This document shows, piece by piece, positions 47,182 to 56,920 of a stretch of 64,000 nucleotides of DNA. The position numbers and the translations under genes were made by a program. Source of the stretch: Phycisphaerae bacterium (GTDB lineage Bacteria > Planctomycetota > Phycisphaerae > UBA1845); NCBI GenBank assembly GCA_029260135.1, contig JAJDDV010000081.1, positions 1 through 64,000 on the forward strand, given 5' to 3'. Each line of letters begins with the position of its first letter. The first letter of the stretch is position 1. The notes under the pieces are model-generated. The model was not told where the DNA came from. It saw nothing but the letters and a program-made list of their open reading frames with translations, and ran no database searches.

Positions 47182-48558
47182 ATGACAGAGGAATCCTCGA
47201 CACTCCAGTCCCCCCAAACACCCAATGTGACGACCGGACCGGTCGGAAAAACGCTCTTCATCCTGGCCCTGCCCGTCCTGGGCGAGCAGTTCCTCAACTC
47301 CTTCGTCGGCCTCTTCGACACCTGGCTTGCCGGGCGAATCAGCGCCGTCGCGACCTCCGCCGTCGGCGTCGCAGCCTACGTCGGCTGGCTCGCATCGATG
47401 ATCATGATGCTCATCGGAACCGGAACCACAGCCCTGGTTTCACGCCACAAGGGCAGCGGTCAAATCGACGAAGCGAATCGCGATACCAATCAATCGATGA
47501 CACTGGCCGCCATACTGGGTGTCGCCGTCTTCTGCCTGCTGTTTGCGCTCGCGCCGTGGATCGCCGGCTATCTGAAAATGTCCGGCGAGGCCTACGCCAT
47601 CACCGTAGAGTATCTGAGAATCGACGCGGGCGGGCACATGTTCATGAGCCTCACGCTGGTCGGATGCGCCGCACTTCGCGGTGTCGGTGATATGCGAACG
47701 CCGATGTTCGTCTTCGCCGTCATCAACACCGTCAACATCATCGTCTCTTGCACGCTCGTGTTCGGGTTCGATCTGGGCGTCACCGGCATCGTCGGCGGAA
47801 CCGTGACCGCGCGAATCCTCGGTGCCCTGATCATCGTGGGCGTCCTGATGAAGGGCCGATCCGGACTCGTCCTACTCCGACGCGAACTTGGCGTCGCCTG
47901 GAAACGGGCCTGGAGAATTCTCCGCATCGGCATCCCCGCCGCCGCAGACGGCGCCATCATGTGGTCAGGCCACTTCGCCTTCCTCGCCATCGTCTCGAGA
48001 CTCGCCCAGGGCGCGCACGGACAGGCCTGCTTCGCCGCGCACGTCGTCGCCATACGCGTTGAGGCGCTGACCTACCTGCCCGCCGTTGCCTGGGGAACCG
48101 CCACCGCCACCATGATCGGACAGTCCCTCGGCGCCGCCGATCCCCAGCGAGCCCGCCGAACCGGTCATGCCGCCGTCCTGCAATGCGGCATGCTCTCCAT
48201 CGTCATCACACTCCTGTTCTTCTTCGGGGCGGACTGGATCTACCGAAACATGAGCCTCGATCCGCTCGTCCGCGAGACCGGCGTCCCCCCCTTCAGAATC
48301 CTCGCCCTGCTTCAGGGAAGCCTCATCGTGTCCATCATCTACATCTGGGGACTCCGCGGCGCAGGCGACACACGTTATCCACTACTCATCACGCTGTTGG
48401 GGATCATTCTCCGACTCTCGGTGGGCTACTACTTCGGAATCGTACGCGGCGGCGGACTGATGGGCGCCTGGTTCGGCATGTTCGCCGATATGATCTGGCG
48501 AATGATCGCCGCCACCTGGCGATACTGCCGAGGACGATGGCTCAACACGCGCGTTTGA
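47182..48558 (+). CDS. MATE-family efflux transporter
   Basis: LFILALPVLGEQFLNSFVGLFDTWLAGRISAVATSAVGVAAYVGWLASMIMMLIGTGTTALVSRHKGSG...; 12-TM pattern. Confidence 0.9.
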   Translation: MTEESSTLQSPQTPNVTTGPVGKTLFILALPVLGEQFLNSFVGLFDTWLAGRISAVATSAVGVAAYVGWLASMIMMLIGTGTTALVSRHKGSGQIDEANRDTNQSMTLAAILGVAVFCLLFALAPWIAGYLKMSGEAYAITVEYLRIDAGGHMFMSLTLVGCAALRGVGDMRTPMFVFAVINTVNIIVSCTLVFGFDLGVTGIVGGTVTARILGALIIVGVLMKGRSGLVLLRRELGVAWKRAWRILRIGIPAAADGAIMWSGHFAFLAIVSRLAQGAHGQACFAAHVVAIRVEALTYLPAVAWGTATATMIGQSLGAADPQRARRTGHAAVLQCGMLSIVITLLFFFGADWIYRNMSLDPLVRETGVPPFRILALLQGSLIVSIIYIWGLRGAGDTRYPLLITLLGIILRLSVGYYFGIVRGGGLMGAWFGMFADMIWRMIAATWRYCRGRWLNTRV

Positions 48559-48640
48559 AACCGAAGCCGACATGCGGTTCTCTTCACCTGCGAGCGCGAA
48601 AACAACCTGCAGCAAACGGAAAGGGCCGGTCCGACTCACT

Positions 48641-48672
48641 GAGCCGAGGGCTTCAGCCCGCGCGAATGTCCC
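48641..48672. repeat. REP-like element, family B
   Basis: GAGCCGAGGGCTTCAGCCCGCGCGAATGTCCC; shares GAGCCG-GGGC...AGCCCGCGCGAA arms with the insertion in mqnE. Confidence 0.55.
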
Positions 48673-48740
48673 AGCGCCTGCGACAGTCCATCTTCAGACC
48701 CGAACCGCACGGAAGCGATCCGCAAACTCCGGCCGGACCC

Positions 48741-50501
48741 CTACTTCTTCCCCGCCTCCACGCCCCGAATCACGCGCACAACAGAGTCCTTGAGCATCGC
48801 AGCCACGTCATCCGTCGCGTCACCCTCAACCAGCGGCGTCAGAATGTCCAGCGCACGCTGAGGAGCGCCCGTGGCGAAATGTAGGTATCCCTGCAGCAAC
48901 CGCGCCTCCCGATCGGCGCGATGGCCTTCCGTGTAACGCGCCAGCGCATGAAGATGACTCTCAAACAGAAGGGCGTCACCGTAGAGAGCACGCACGTCGA
49001 CCGGATATTCCATCAGATCAGCCGCCGTCAGAAGCGCGCGGTGCAGCGCGCCGGCCGCCACCTCATAGTCACCCAGGGCAAAGTTCGCCACAGCGTAGAG
49101 CAGCTTCGCATACGCATCGCGCTCATCCGCCAGCGTGGCGCGAATGTACAACCGTCGCGCCTCGTCGTAGTCGCCCGCCGAAAACGCCGCGTTACCCTGC
49201 GTCACGAACGACGCGCCGCCGACTTCATGATCCTCACCAAACGGCGTGCCCTCCGGCGCCACCGCTTCGACCGCCCTCGACACATCCTCAACGACCTCAC
49301 CCGGCACGATCGCGTCGTCAATGTCGTACGTCACCCTGTCGCCGTAGACCGTCTCCGGATAATAAACGTCAATGTCCACATCCACAGGCCGATACCTCCG
49401 TGGGTAGTCGTAGTACAACGACGTGTAGGTATACCCCTGCCAAGGCTCATAGTAGGTATACCCGTAATCGATCGGCCGATACCGCGAATAATAACGTCGG
49501 TGCGGGCTGTAGTAAGGTCGTTGCGGGCCGTAGTAACGATTGCAGCTTCGGTAGCGACTGTGTCCGTGTCCGCGATCGTAAAGTCCGCCGCGCCGATGCG
49601 AACCGTCCCGTCCAAGACCAAGACGCACGAATCCGCCGTGCCCATCGTTCGAGCGGCCATACGTAAGACTCACCGCCGAGGGGCTTCGGTCTCCGAACAG
49701 TCGCCCGCCACGCCGATGGGCATCCGCTCCGCTTGAACGATGCGCATTCGATCCGTCTGTTCGCCGCGTGCGATTGCGATCCGCGGCCGAGCCGCGCGGG
49801 CGGGATTTTCGCGGCGATGTCGACGCCGCAGCCGCGCCCGACAAACGCCTCGCGGGCGTACGAAGAATCGCCAGCCCCGAATCCGACCGAGAGGCCGATC
49901 GCGTCGACCTCCGCTCGCTCCGACCCGATGCCCTTGGATTACTCGAGGACCGGCGTGATGTCGTCGCCTGTGCCCGAGATGCCTGCCGCGACCTCGTCGA
50001 GGACGCGCGATTCGTTCCTCGAGACCTCGACGGCGTGGCGCTGGAAGAAGCTGCGCTCCGTCTCGATGAACCCCGCGACGCCGATCGGCTTGACCTCGAC
50101 GGCCTAGGCTTCGACGACAGGCGAGAAGCGGTTCGTGAAGACGACCGCGTCGCCAAACGACTGGCCGATGACCGGCGCGGGCTCGACCGCCGCGCGGATG
50201 ACTGACGCGGGCTCGACCGCTTCGCCGTCGACACGCGAGGCCGGCTGCGCGATGGCGCTTTCGCCCGTACAGATCGTTTCGAGGCTACCGCCCTCGATCG
50301 GCTCGCCGAGCGCTGCGGCGATGAACGCCGCGCCTGAGGCCTGGATCGTGCGGGTGCTCGCGACTTCGACACCGCCCGAGACGAGGACCGCGTCGTTTTT
50401 CGACCTTTGCGCGGGCCCGCCAAAGCATCCCCGGCCAGCAATGCCAGGGCAGCCACGACCACCAACGCGGATCTGAAACCGAGGCTCGTAGGAACGTTCA
50501 T
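48741..50501 (-). CDS. Secreted protein with long Arg/Ser-rich low-complexity region, Tyr/Arg-rich region and C-terminal TPR-like domain
   Basis: Signal peptide MNVPTSLGFRSALVVVAALALLAGDALAG; more than 200 aa of R/S-rich sequence; RPYYSPHRRYYSRYRPIDYGYTYYEPWQGY; FVTQGNAAFSAGDYDEARRLYIRATLADERD. Confidence 0.75.
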   Translation of the reverse strand: MNVPTSLGFRSALVVVAALALLAGDALAGPRKGRKTTRSSSRAVSKSRAPARSRPQARRSSPQRSASRSRAVASKRSVRAKAPSRSRPRVSTAKRSSPRQSSARRSSPRRSSASRLATRSSSRTASRLSSKPRPSRSSRSASRGSSRRSAASSSATPSRSRGTNRASSTRSRQASRAQATTSRRSSSNPRASGRSERRSTRSASRSDSGLAILRTPARRLSGAAAASTSPRKSRPRGSAADRNRTRRTDGSNAHRSSGADAHRRGGRLFGDRSPSAVSLTYGRSNDGHGGFVRLGLGRDGSHRRGGLYDRGHGHSRYRSCNRYYGPQRPYYSPHRRYYSRYRPIDYGYTYYEPWQGYTYTSLYYDYPRRYRPVDVDIDVYYPETVYGDRVTYDIDDAIVPGEVVEDVSRAVEAVAPEGTPFGEDHEVGGASFVTQGNAAFSAGDYDEARRLYIRATLADERDAYAKLLYAVANFALGDYEVAAGALHRALLTAADLMEYPVDVRALYGDALLFESHLHALARYTEGHRADREARLLQGYLHFATGAPQRALDILTPLVEGDATDDVAAMLKDSVVRVIRGVEAGKK

Positions 50502-50644
50502 GATTTACCTCCTATCGATCCAGAACTAATCGCCCAACACACTAATCTTCATTCGGACAATAGTTTCATCGTGTTAAATAATACCACATGGACCGATAGT
50601 GGGCAAGGAAAATCGACGGATGTGACAAAGCGTGACACGGACAG

Positions 50645-51328
50645 TCAAAAAACGTCCGATAAATTCTCGATCACAGCCTCCGGCTGCACTTCATCAGCGT
50701 TTCCGATGTCGTGAATGCGGTTTTCGCGGCACAACCACACAGGCGAGACCCCGCTGGCGCGGGCACCACCAACATCGCTATGGACCGAGTCTCCGACGTG
50801 TACGGCCCGGTCAGGCCGGACGCCCAATGCTGAAAGGGCCTTCTGGAAAATGGCCGGATCCGGCTTGTAGCACCTCGCTGCCTCCGAGGTAATGACAGCA
50901 TCGAACCGAAGATCGTGACGCTCGATCGCGGCCAAGAGCGGCGCCGTGTCGGCGTTCGACACGCAGCAAACGGGTAGGTCGACCGACTTCAAGAACTCGA
51001 GCGCGTCCATGTAGATCGGCGGGTCTCTCCAATAGGCCTCGAGATCCGCCACAAAGGGAACCGGGTCTCGCGTTTCACCGAAGTCAGCCAGGATCGACGC
51101 CAAGCTGGAAATCTCACACGCGTAGAGCGTCTGAAACCGGTCGTGATTGCTGGCTGCGATCGTCGAAAAGAACCGCTCGCCCCAGCGAATGGCAAACTCC
51201 TGGGGCGTCACCGACAGGCCGCAAACCTCGACGATCCGCGTGCACGTGGCCTCAACGGCCGCGCGATCTCCAGCCGAGATGGTGCCGTAGAAATCGATCA
51301 AGACGCCATCGAAACGATCAGCGAGCAT
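50645..51328 (-). CDS. HAD-superfamily hydrolase
   Basis: FDGVLIDFYGTISAGD (motif I), VCCVSNAD (II), CYKPDPAIFQKAL (III), AVHVGDSVHSDVGGARASG (IV). Confidence 0.9.
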   Translation of the reverse strand: MLADRFDGVLIDFYGTISAGDRAAVEATCTRIVEVCGLSVTPQEFAIRWGERFFSTIAASNHDRFQTLYACEISSLASILADFGETRDPVPFVADLEAYWRDPPIYMDALEFLKSVDLPVCCVSNADTAPLLAAIERHDLRFDAVITSEAARCYKPDPAIFQKALSALGVRPDRAVHVGDSVHSDVGGARASGVSPVWLCRENRIHDIGNADEVQPEAVIENLSDVF

Positions 51329-51413
51329 GCTTGTGCCTCTTCAGCGATTGATTTTCCATCCCACTACCTCTACAACCGGCGCCATGTTGATTGTCTGTTA
51401 AAGGAGCCCGATC

Positions 51414-53207
51414 TTGCCCATTCCCTACCATAAACGAACGCATCGATGCGGTGAACCCAACGCCTCCGACATTGGCCAAAACGTGCGCCTGGCCGGCTGG
51501 GTTCACGCCACCCGAGACCACGGCGGCCTGGCCTTCGTCGATCTTCGAGACCACACAGGCCTCGTGCAACTTCAGTTCAACCCCGATCACTACGCCGACG
51601 GGCACAAAATCGCCCAGGCGCTACACAACGAGGACGTCATCGCCGTCGAAGGCAAAGCCGTCAGCCGCGGCGACCGCGTGAACCCCAAGCTCGCCACCGG
51701 CGAAATTGAGGTTCAGGTCGACGCCATCGAGGTGCTCAGCGAGGCCTCGCCGCTGCCATTCCAGGTGAACGACGAGTTCGACGCGAGTGAAGACGCCTGC
51801 CTGCGCTACCGGTTCCTGCACTTTCGCCGGCCCGAAGTCCAGGAAGTGTTCCGCCTTCGACACAGGGTTGGCCGAGCAATCCGAGAGTACTTCAACGCGG
51901 AAGGCTTCGTCGAAATCGAGACGCCGTTCCTCACCAAATCCACGCCGGAAGGCGCGCGCGATTACCTCGTGCCATCTCGCGTAAGACCCGGTTCGTTCTA
52001 CGCGCTGCCGCAGTCGCCGCAGATCTTCAAACAACTCTGCATGATCGGCGGATTCGACCGCTACGCGCAGATCGTCCGGTGCTTCCGGGATGAGGATCTC
52101 CGCGCCGATCGGCAACCGGAGTTCACCCAGCTCGATATGGAAATGGCATTCGTCCAGCGCGACGATGTCATGGCCGCCGTCGAAGGATGCGTGAAGCGCA
52201 TTTTCAAAGACGGACTAGACCTCGACATCAAAACGCCGCTGCCGCAGATGAGCGAGCGCGAGGCCGTCGAACGCTTCGGCATCGACCGGCCCGACACGCG
52301 ATACGGCATGGAGCTGCAAGACATCACGGAACTCGTCGGCGACGTCGAGCTCCCGATGTTCCGGGAGGCGATTCAAGCGCGTGGGGTGGTAAAATGCATG
52401 GTGGCCAAGAATGCCACAAGCCTGACACGCAAGATCCTCGACGGCCTCAACGAAGAGGTGATCGGCATCGACGGTCCGGGTCTGCCCTACACCAAGATGA
52501 CGGACGGCGAGGGCGGCGCGACCTTCTCAACGGGCATCGCCAAATTCGTAAAGCCGATTCAGTCCGCGCTCTGCGAACAGGTCGGCGCCGAGGTGGGGGA
52601 CGTGGTCTTCTTCATGCCCGGCCGCACACACACCGAGGCCGGCAAGTTCCTGCACCCGGTGCGAACGAAACTGGCTACGCTGCTCGACGTCATCCCCAAA
52701 GACCGCTGGGACCTGCTCTGGGTGGTCGACTTCCCGCTCGTCGAGTGGGACGAGGACGAGCAGCGCTGGTTCAGCATGCACCACCCGTTCACGGCTCCGC
52801 TCGATGAGGACATCCCCAAACTGGAGAGCGACCCGGGCAGTGTTCGCGCCAAGGCCTATGACCTCGTGCTCAACGGCGTCGAGATGGCCGGCGGCAGCAT
52901 TCGTATCCACCGGCACGACATACAGCAGCAGGTCTTCAAGCTTCTGGGGATCAGCGAAGAGGAAGCCAGCGCGAAGTTCCAGTTCCTTCTCGACGCCCTG
53001 CGCTTCGGCGCTCCACCCCACGGCGGAATCGCGTTCGGCTTCGACCGATGGATCATGATGCTGACAGGCGCGGAGAGCTTGCGCGAAGTGATCGCCTATC
53101 CCAAGACAGCCCGCGCCGTCTGCCCCATGACCGACGCCCCAGGCCCCGTCGCCGAAGACCAACTCGAAGAACTAGGCCTGAAACTCAACCTGCCGAAGAA
53201 GGATTGA
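51414..53207 (+). CDS. aspS: Aspartate--tRNA ligase (TTG start)
   Basis: NVRLAGWVHATRDHGGLAFVDLRDHTGLVQLQF; FVEIETPFLTKSTPEGARDYLVPSR; FRDEDLRADRQPEFTQLDMEM; HGGIAFGFDRWIMMLTG. Confidence 0.95.
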   Translation: MPIPYHKRTHRCGEPNASDIGQNVRLAGWVHATRDHGGLAFVDLRDHTGLVQLQFNPDHYADGHKIAQALHNEDVIAVEGKAVSRGDRVNPKLATGEIEVQVDAIEVLSEASPLPFQVNDEFDASEDACLRYRFLHFRRPEVQEVFRLRHRVGRAIREYFNAEGFVEIETPFLTKSTPEGARDYLVPSRVRPGSFYALPQSPQIFKQLCMIGGFDRYAQIVRCFRDEDLRADRQPEFTQLDMEMAFVQRDDVMAAVEGCVKRIFKDGLDLDIKTPLPQMSEREAVERFGIDRPDTRYGMELQDITELVGDVELPMFREAIQARGVVKCMVAKNATSLTRKILDGLNEEVIGIDGPGLPYTKMTDGEGGATFSTGIAKFVKPIQSALCEQVGAEVGDVVFFMPGRTHTEAGKFLHPVRTKLATLLDVIPKDRWDLLWVVDFPLVEWDEDEQRWFSMHHPFTAPLDEDIPKLESDPGSVRAKAYDLVLNGVEMAGGSIRIHRHDIQQQVFKLLGISEEEASAKFQFLLDALRFGAPPHGGIAFGFDRWIMMLTGAESLREVIAYPKTARAVCPMTDAPGPVAEDQLEELGLKLNLPKKD

Positions 53208-53242
53208 GGCCAGCGACTTCTCGGCGCGGGCTGACACGCCGC

Positions 53243-53776
53243 ATGTTCCAGCCTCGAGGAACTGCGGCCGGGAGCTGGCAAGCTGCCAATTCTATGCTCC
53301 ACAGAGCCATAGTTGCAGGACTTGCGGTAGGGGCAGTTGGGATCTCGATTCTCTGGGCGGCTATACTGGGCGTATCTTTCTACTACAACGTCGGCGCTGA
53401 TCGATTCAGCATTCGCGAGAGTGCTCTTCAGATTCACTTGTCAAGTCGAATACTTCCGGATGGCTACGTATTGCCGAAGCAAGGTTGGCACACATCTAGC
53501 CCTTCCGGACAGGTAGCCTGGTGCCCGAGAATCGGCCTCTACAAGGGGCGATTGCTTTGGTTCGACCTGCCATTGTGGATTCCGCTGCTCTTGTTCGGCT
53601 CCTACCCTGCCTTCACGATTGTCCGAGGTCCGCTGCGATGCTGGCGACGGCGGCGGCAGGGACAGTGCATTAACTGCGCTTATGACCTCACAGCGAACGA
53701 GTCCGGCATCTGCCCTGAATGCGGTACCCGCATGCGGAACGTGGTTCGTGAGGACCAGGAGAAAGACTGCACGTAA
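53243..53776 (+). CDS. Membrane protein with C-terminal zinc-ribbon motif
   Basis: TM segments plus CINCAYDLTANESGICPECGTRM. Confidence 0.75.
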   Translation: MFQPRGTAAGSWQAANSMLHRAIVAGLAVGAVGISILWAAILGVSFYYNVGADRFSIRESALQIHLSSRILPDGYVLPKQGWHTSSPSGQVAWCPRIGLYKGRLLWFDLPLWIPLLLFGSYPAFTIVRGPLRCWRRRRQGQCINCAYDLTANESGICPECGTRMRNVVREDQEKDCT

Positions 53777-53792
53777 AGGAACACTGTGCGCA

Positions 53793-54011
53793 TCAGAGCA
53801 CCCCAACCCACCAAGCGATGAGGTACGTGAAGCCCACCACGGTCACGCAGACCAGGAAGAAGCCGAGGGCGATCCCGTCTCGAAAGCTGTAATCAGGTCC
53901 GCTCGATTCCGCATTGGAGAAGCAACCATAGAGACCTGTGATCCGGAGTGCGAATCGGCCTACCCAGGTGCACACGGCAACCAACAGGTGGCCCCCAAGA
54001 AGTTCGTACAT
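53793..54011 (-). CDS. Small membrane protein
   Basis: 72 aa with TM segments (LLVAVCTWVGRFALRITG; IALGFFLVCVTVVGFTYLIAW). Confidence 0.5.
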   Translation of the reverse strand: MYELLGGHLLVAVCTWVGRFALRITGLYGCFSNAESSGPDYSFRDGIALGFFLVCVTVVGFTYLIAWWVGVL

Positions 54012-54193
54012 GTTCCGTTGCCGCCTTTCACGCCCTCCTTGTTTCGTTCACCGAAGAAATGAATTGTATATCCGATCCACCATCTGTCAACACTGTAGTG
54101 CGGGTCGATGCTTCGCGTCAGCGCAACGTTGACCTGCCAGAACTGTGACCCCGGAGGAGTGTTTCAACCGGGGACAAGGCGGGATACCCGGTG

Positions 54194-54244
54194 GCCGGAT
54201 CATCAGCGTAGCGCTGACCCTGGGGAATCGATGATAGCGCCGGC
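54194..54244. repeat. Nested palindromic repeat
   Basis: Outer GCCGGATCATC / GATGAT...CCGGC flanking inner AGCG-TAG-CGCT (54205-54215). Confidence 0.5.
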
Positions 54245-54259
54245 TAGAGCAAGCTCTAT

Positions 54260-54323
54260 TCAAGTGTAGCGTCTTGAACGACCTCGCACGCGGGAAACAC
54301 GGTACTTTCCCCGCTACACTTGA
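54260..54323. repeat. 12-bp perfect inverted repeat with 40-bp spacer
   Basis: TCAAGTGTAGCG (54260-54271) and CGCTACACTTGA (54312-54323). Confidence 0.6.
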
Positions 54324-54740
54324 GCGTTACACGCTATAACGGGGACCCCCGCGCTCGCCCCGCGCCGAAATTCAACCGATCACGCGCGAAGTTATTACTG
54401 TAGGAGAGACGCAGACGATGACCGGAGCTCGCAGCCAGGACCACACCAGCACGCCCGTACCGTCACATGCATCTCCTCCCACCCCGCGCAACCTCTGCCG
54501 GGTACCTTCCCCCCGGAGTCGGTCCGCCCGTGGCGGAGCCCTTCGCCACTCCCGCTTACCACGCCTTCCGTCCCGCGGAGATCCGAAGTGTTCATGGCCG
54601 CTCCACGGTAGTGCCACATCGTGACACCACAGGTGAGTTTTTTTGTTGCCAAACGAACCCAAACACGCCCGATAATACCGCCCGTCGGGTCCGTCGGCCG
54701 GCCTCGCACCATCGCCGCCCACGAGGGGCGGCGCTGCAAC

Positions 54741-54772
54741 ATGCCCGCGCCTTCGGCTTGGGCATGGCACCC
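54741..54772. repeat. REP-like hairpin, family F
   Basis: ATGCCCGCGCCTTCGGCTTGGGCATGGCACCC; TGCCC-GC-GCC-TTC-GGC-TT-GGGCA. Confidence 0.55.
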
Positions 54773-54865
54773 GACGTGACAAGGCACACGGGCGGTTTGT
54801 CACGCTCTGAGATGGTCCGCCCGCGGCGCCTACAAATGTGCGGCGGCGATGATAGACTCACGAAC

Positions 54866-56005
54866 ATGATGAAAACCACGAAAGCCATTGCCGCCGTGAT
54901 GCCGGGGCCTGCATCACCAGGCAGACCCGGACGACCGTGCGAGGTACGCGAAATCGCGCTGCCGGACCTGGAGCCGGACTCGGCGCTGATGAAAGTCGAG
55001 TTCAGCGAGGTGTGCGGAACCGACGTACACCTTCGCGATGGTCGCCTGGCCGGCGTGCCATATCCGATTATTCCCGGCCACGTATCGGTGGGGGTGCTCG
55101 AGAAGATCCGCGGCGAGGTGCTCGACATCAACGGGAAACCTTTCGTCGAAGGCGATTGCGTCACGTTTCTCGACGTTCACAAAACATGTCATGCATGTTG
55201 GCATTGCCTGGTCGCCAAGGCATCGACGCGCTGCCCCGAGCGGAAGGTCTACGGGATCACGTACGGCATCGAAGATGGCTTGACAGGCGGATGGGCGGAG
55301 TACATCTACCTCAAACCGGGCGTGCGCGTGATTCGCATGGACGGTATCGCGAGCGAAACCTACATGGCCGGCGGCTGCTCGCTGCCGACGTCGCTTCACG
55401 CGGTGGAGCGCGCGGACATTCTGCTGGGCGACTCGGTGTTGGTGCTCGGGTCGGGGCCGGTCGGGCTCTCAGCCGTGGGGTTTGCGAGTCTGCGCGGGGC
55501 GCGGCGGGTGCTGTGTGTCGGCGCGCCGGAGGGACGGCTTGCTTCAGCCAGGAAGATGGGCGCGGTCGAGACGCTCGACTTTACGGCACACAGTGTCGAG
55601 CAGCGGGCAACCTGGGTGCGCGAGCACACCGAAGGACACGGTGCAGACGTCGTAATCGAATGTACGGGGGCGCCCAGCGCCGTCGTCGAGGCGATGCGCT
55701 TCGCGCGCGACGCGGGGCGCGTGGTGGTGGTCGGCCAGTACACCGATCATGGCGAGGTCGGGTTCAACCCGCACCTCGACTTGAACAAGAAGCATCTCGA
55801 CGTCCGAGGCTGCTGGGGCAGCGACTATTCGCATTTCCATCGGTGCGTCGACATGCTTCGCGTACCAGCGGCCGCTGCAATGTGGTCGTGCCTGGAGCTG
55901 AAGCGTTTCAACTTGTCGCAGTCCAACGAGGCGTTGGCTGCGGTGGAGGCGGGCGAGGTGGTCAAGGCGTTGATTGTGCCGGAGACTGTTGCTTTCGCGA
56001 GATGA
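54866..56005 (+). CDS. Zinc-dependent medium-chain alcohol dehydrogenase family protein
   Basis: VCGTDVHLRDGRLAGVPYPIIPGHVSVGVLEKI; CHACWHCLVAKASTRCPERKVYG; VLVLGSGPVGLSAVGFASLRGARRVLCVG. Confidence 0.9.
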   Translation: MMKTTKAIAAVMPGPASPGRPGRPCEVREIALPDLEPDSALMKVEFSEVCGTDVHLRDGRLAGVPYPIIPGHVSVGVLEKIRGEVLDINGKPFVEGDCVTFLDVHKTCHACWHCLVAKASTRCPERKVYGITYGIEDGLTGGWAEYIYLKPGVRVIRMDGIASETYMAGGCSLPTSLHAVERADILLGDSVLVLGSGPVGLSAVGFASLRGARRVLCVGAPEGRLASARKMGAVETLDFTAHSVEQRATWVREHTEGHGADVVIECTGAPSAVVEAMRFARDAGRVVVVGQYTDHGEVGFNPHLDLNKKHLDVRGCWGSDYSHFHRCVDMLRVPAAAAMWSCLELKRFNLSQSNEALAAVEAGEVVKALIVPETVAFAR

Positions 56006-56100
56006 GATGTGTTACCTGGCGTAGTATTGCCGTTGCACCAGGCCGCTTGGGGCGCTTGGATCATGCGGCGAGAGGATGCGTTGTTTCATGACGGGGTGGT

Positions 56101-56619
56101 TTGGAGGCGTATACCGTGACTGGTTTGCAGTGGCTTGACGGGTACTCGGGGCAAACAACCAACGAGCTGACGACCCTTGCAGCGACCTACCGAGCGGATT
56201 CCATTGTTCTCGCATTCGAGCAAGCGCTGGACCAGAAAGCTGACCGCGCGGGATTCGGAGGGTTATCCGTTGAAGAGCGCGTCGTCCTAGCCGTTGAGGC
56301 ACTCGAACGTGAGGTCAATAATGGCGGGTACGATCAGTTCTTCGTCAACGCGTACGCAGAGCATGTGCAAGCGGTTGTCGATGGGCTACATCGCATCGGC
56401 TGTGGGGAAGTCGCGAAGCTGACCCAGGACGCCATCGATGCCTTAAGGATTGATGGGCCATGCACACGCGAAGCCATCGCGTGTGTGATCTACGAAGAAG
56501 ATGAGATACGAGAAGAAAGGCTGAGCGAGTGTGACGATCGATTCTTCGAAATGGCGGGAGACCTTTCAGGCCCGCTTCTTGAGTTCATCAAGCGTAACAG
56601 CGACAGAATCACGCTGTAA
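56101..56619 (+). CDS. DUF4375 (DMP19-like) domain protein
   Basis: LSVEERVVLAVEALEREVNNGGYDQFFVNAYAEHVQAVVDGLHRIG; alternative start at GTG 56116. Confidence 0.75.
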   Translation: MEAYTVTGLQWLDGYSGQTTNELTTLAATYRADSIVLAFEQALDQKADRAGFGGLSVEERVVLAVEALEREVNNGGYDQFFVNAYAEHVQAVVDGLHRIGCGEVAKLTQDAIDALRIDGPCTREAIACVIYEEDEIREERLSECDDRFFEMAGDLSGPLLEFIKRNSDRITL

Positions 56620-56668
56620 GGTCTGCTTCCGCGCAGCGCTCGTGGCCTGCCTGTGTTCCAAGAAGGCC

Positions 56669-56702
56669 AGCGTACACGGGCAAACAAGTTTGCCCATGCC
56701 AC
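56669..56702. repeat. REP-like hairpin, family F
   Basis: ACACGGGCAAACAAGTTTGCCCATGCCACCC region; core GGGCAAAC-AA-GTTTGCCC (56678-56695). Confidence 0.6.
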
Positions 56703-56920
56703 CCGGATTCTTGGCTGTGACCAAGCATTGGTGCTTTGTCACTGCTCAATTGATGGGTGTTCCGAGCTGTGACGCTGAAGGCGACCAAGGAGGGAGCGGT
56801 CTTGGCAACGACGAGAACGTTCTCCGCTTCCTAACGGTCGCGGCTCGGATTGGCGGTCGCGGCTTTGATCGACCCATCCAGCCCCGCGCGACGGAGCACT
56901 GGTCCACCTATGGGAGAGCG

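Noticed and set aside
54372-54803. 143-aa and 130-aa minus-strand ORFs upstream of the alcohol dehydrogenase
   Set aside because: No domain signature; parts correspond to a REP-like hairpin (GCHAQAEGAGM...). Treated as non-coding.
56531-56920. N-terminal extension of the glutaredoxin-like ORF (start at 56531)
   Set aside because: It overlaps the DUF4375 gene and reads through a REP-like hairpin; the conserved domain starts at ATG 56921.
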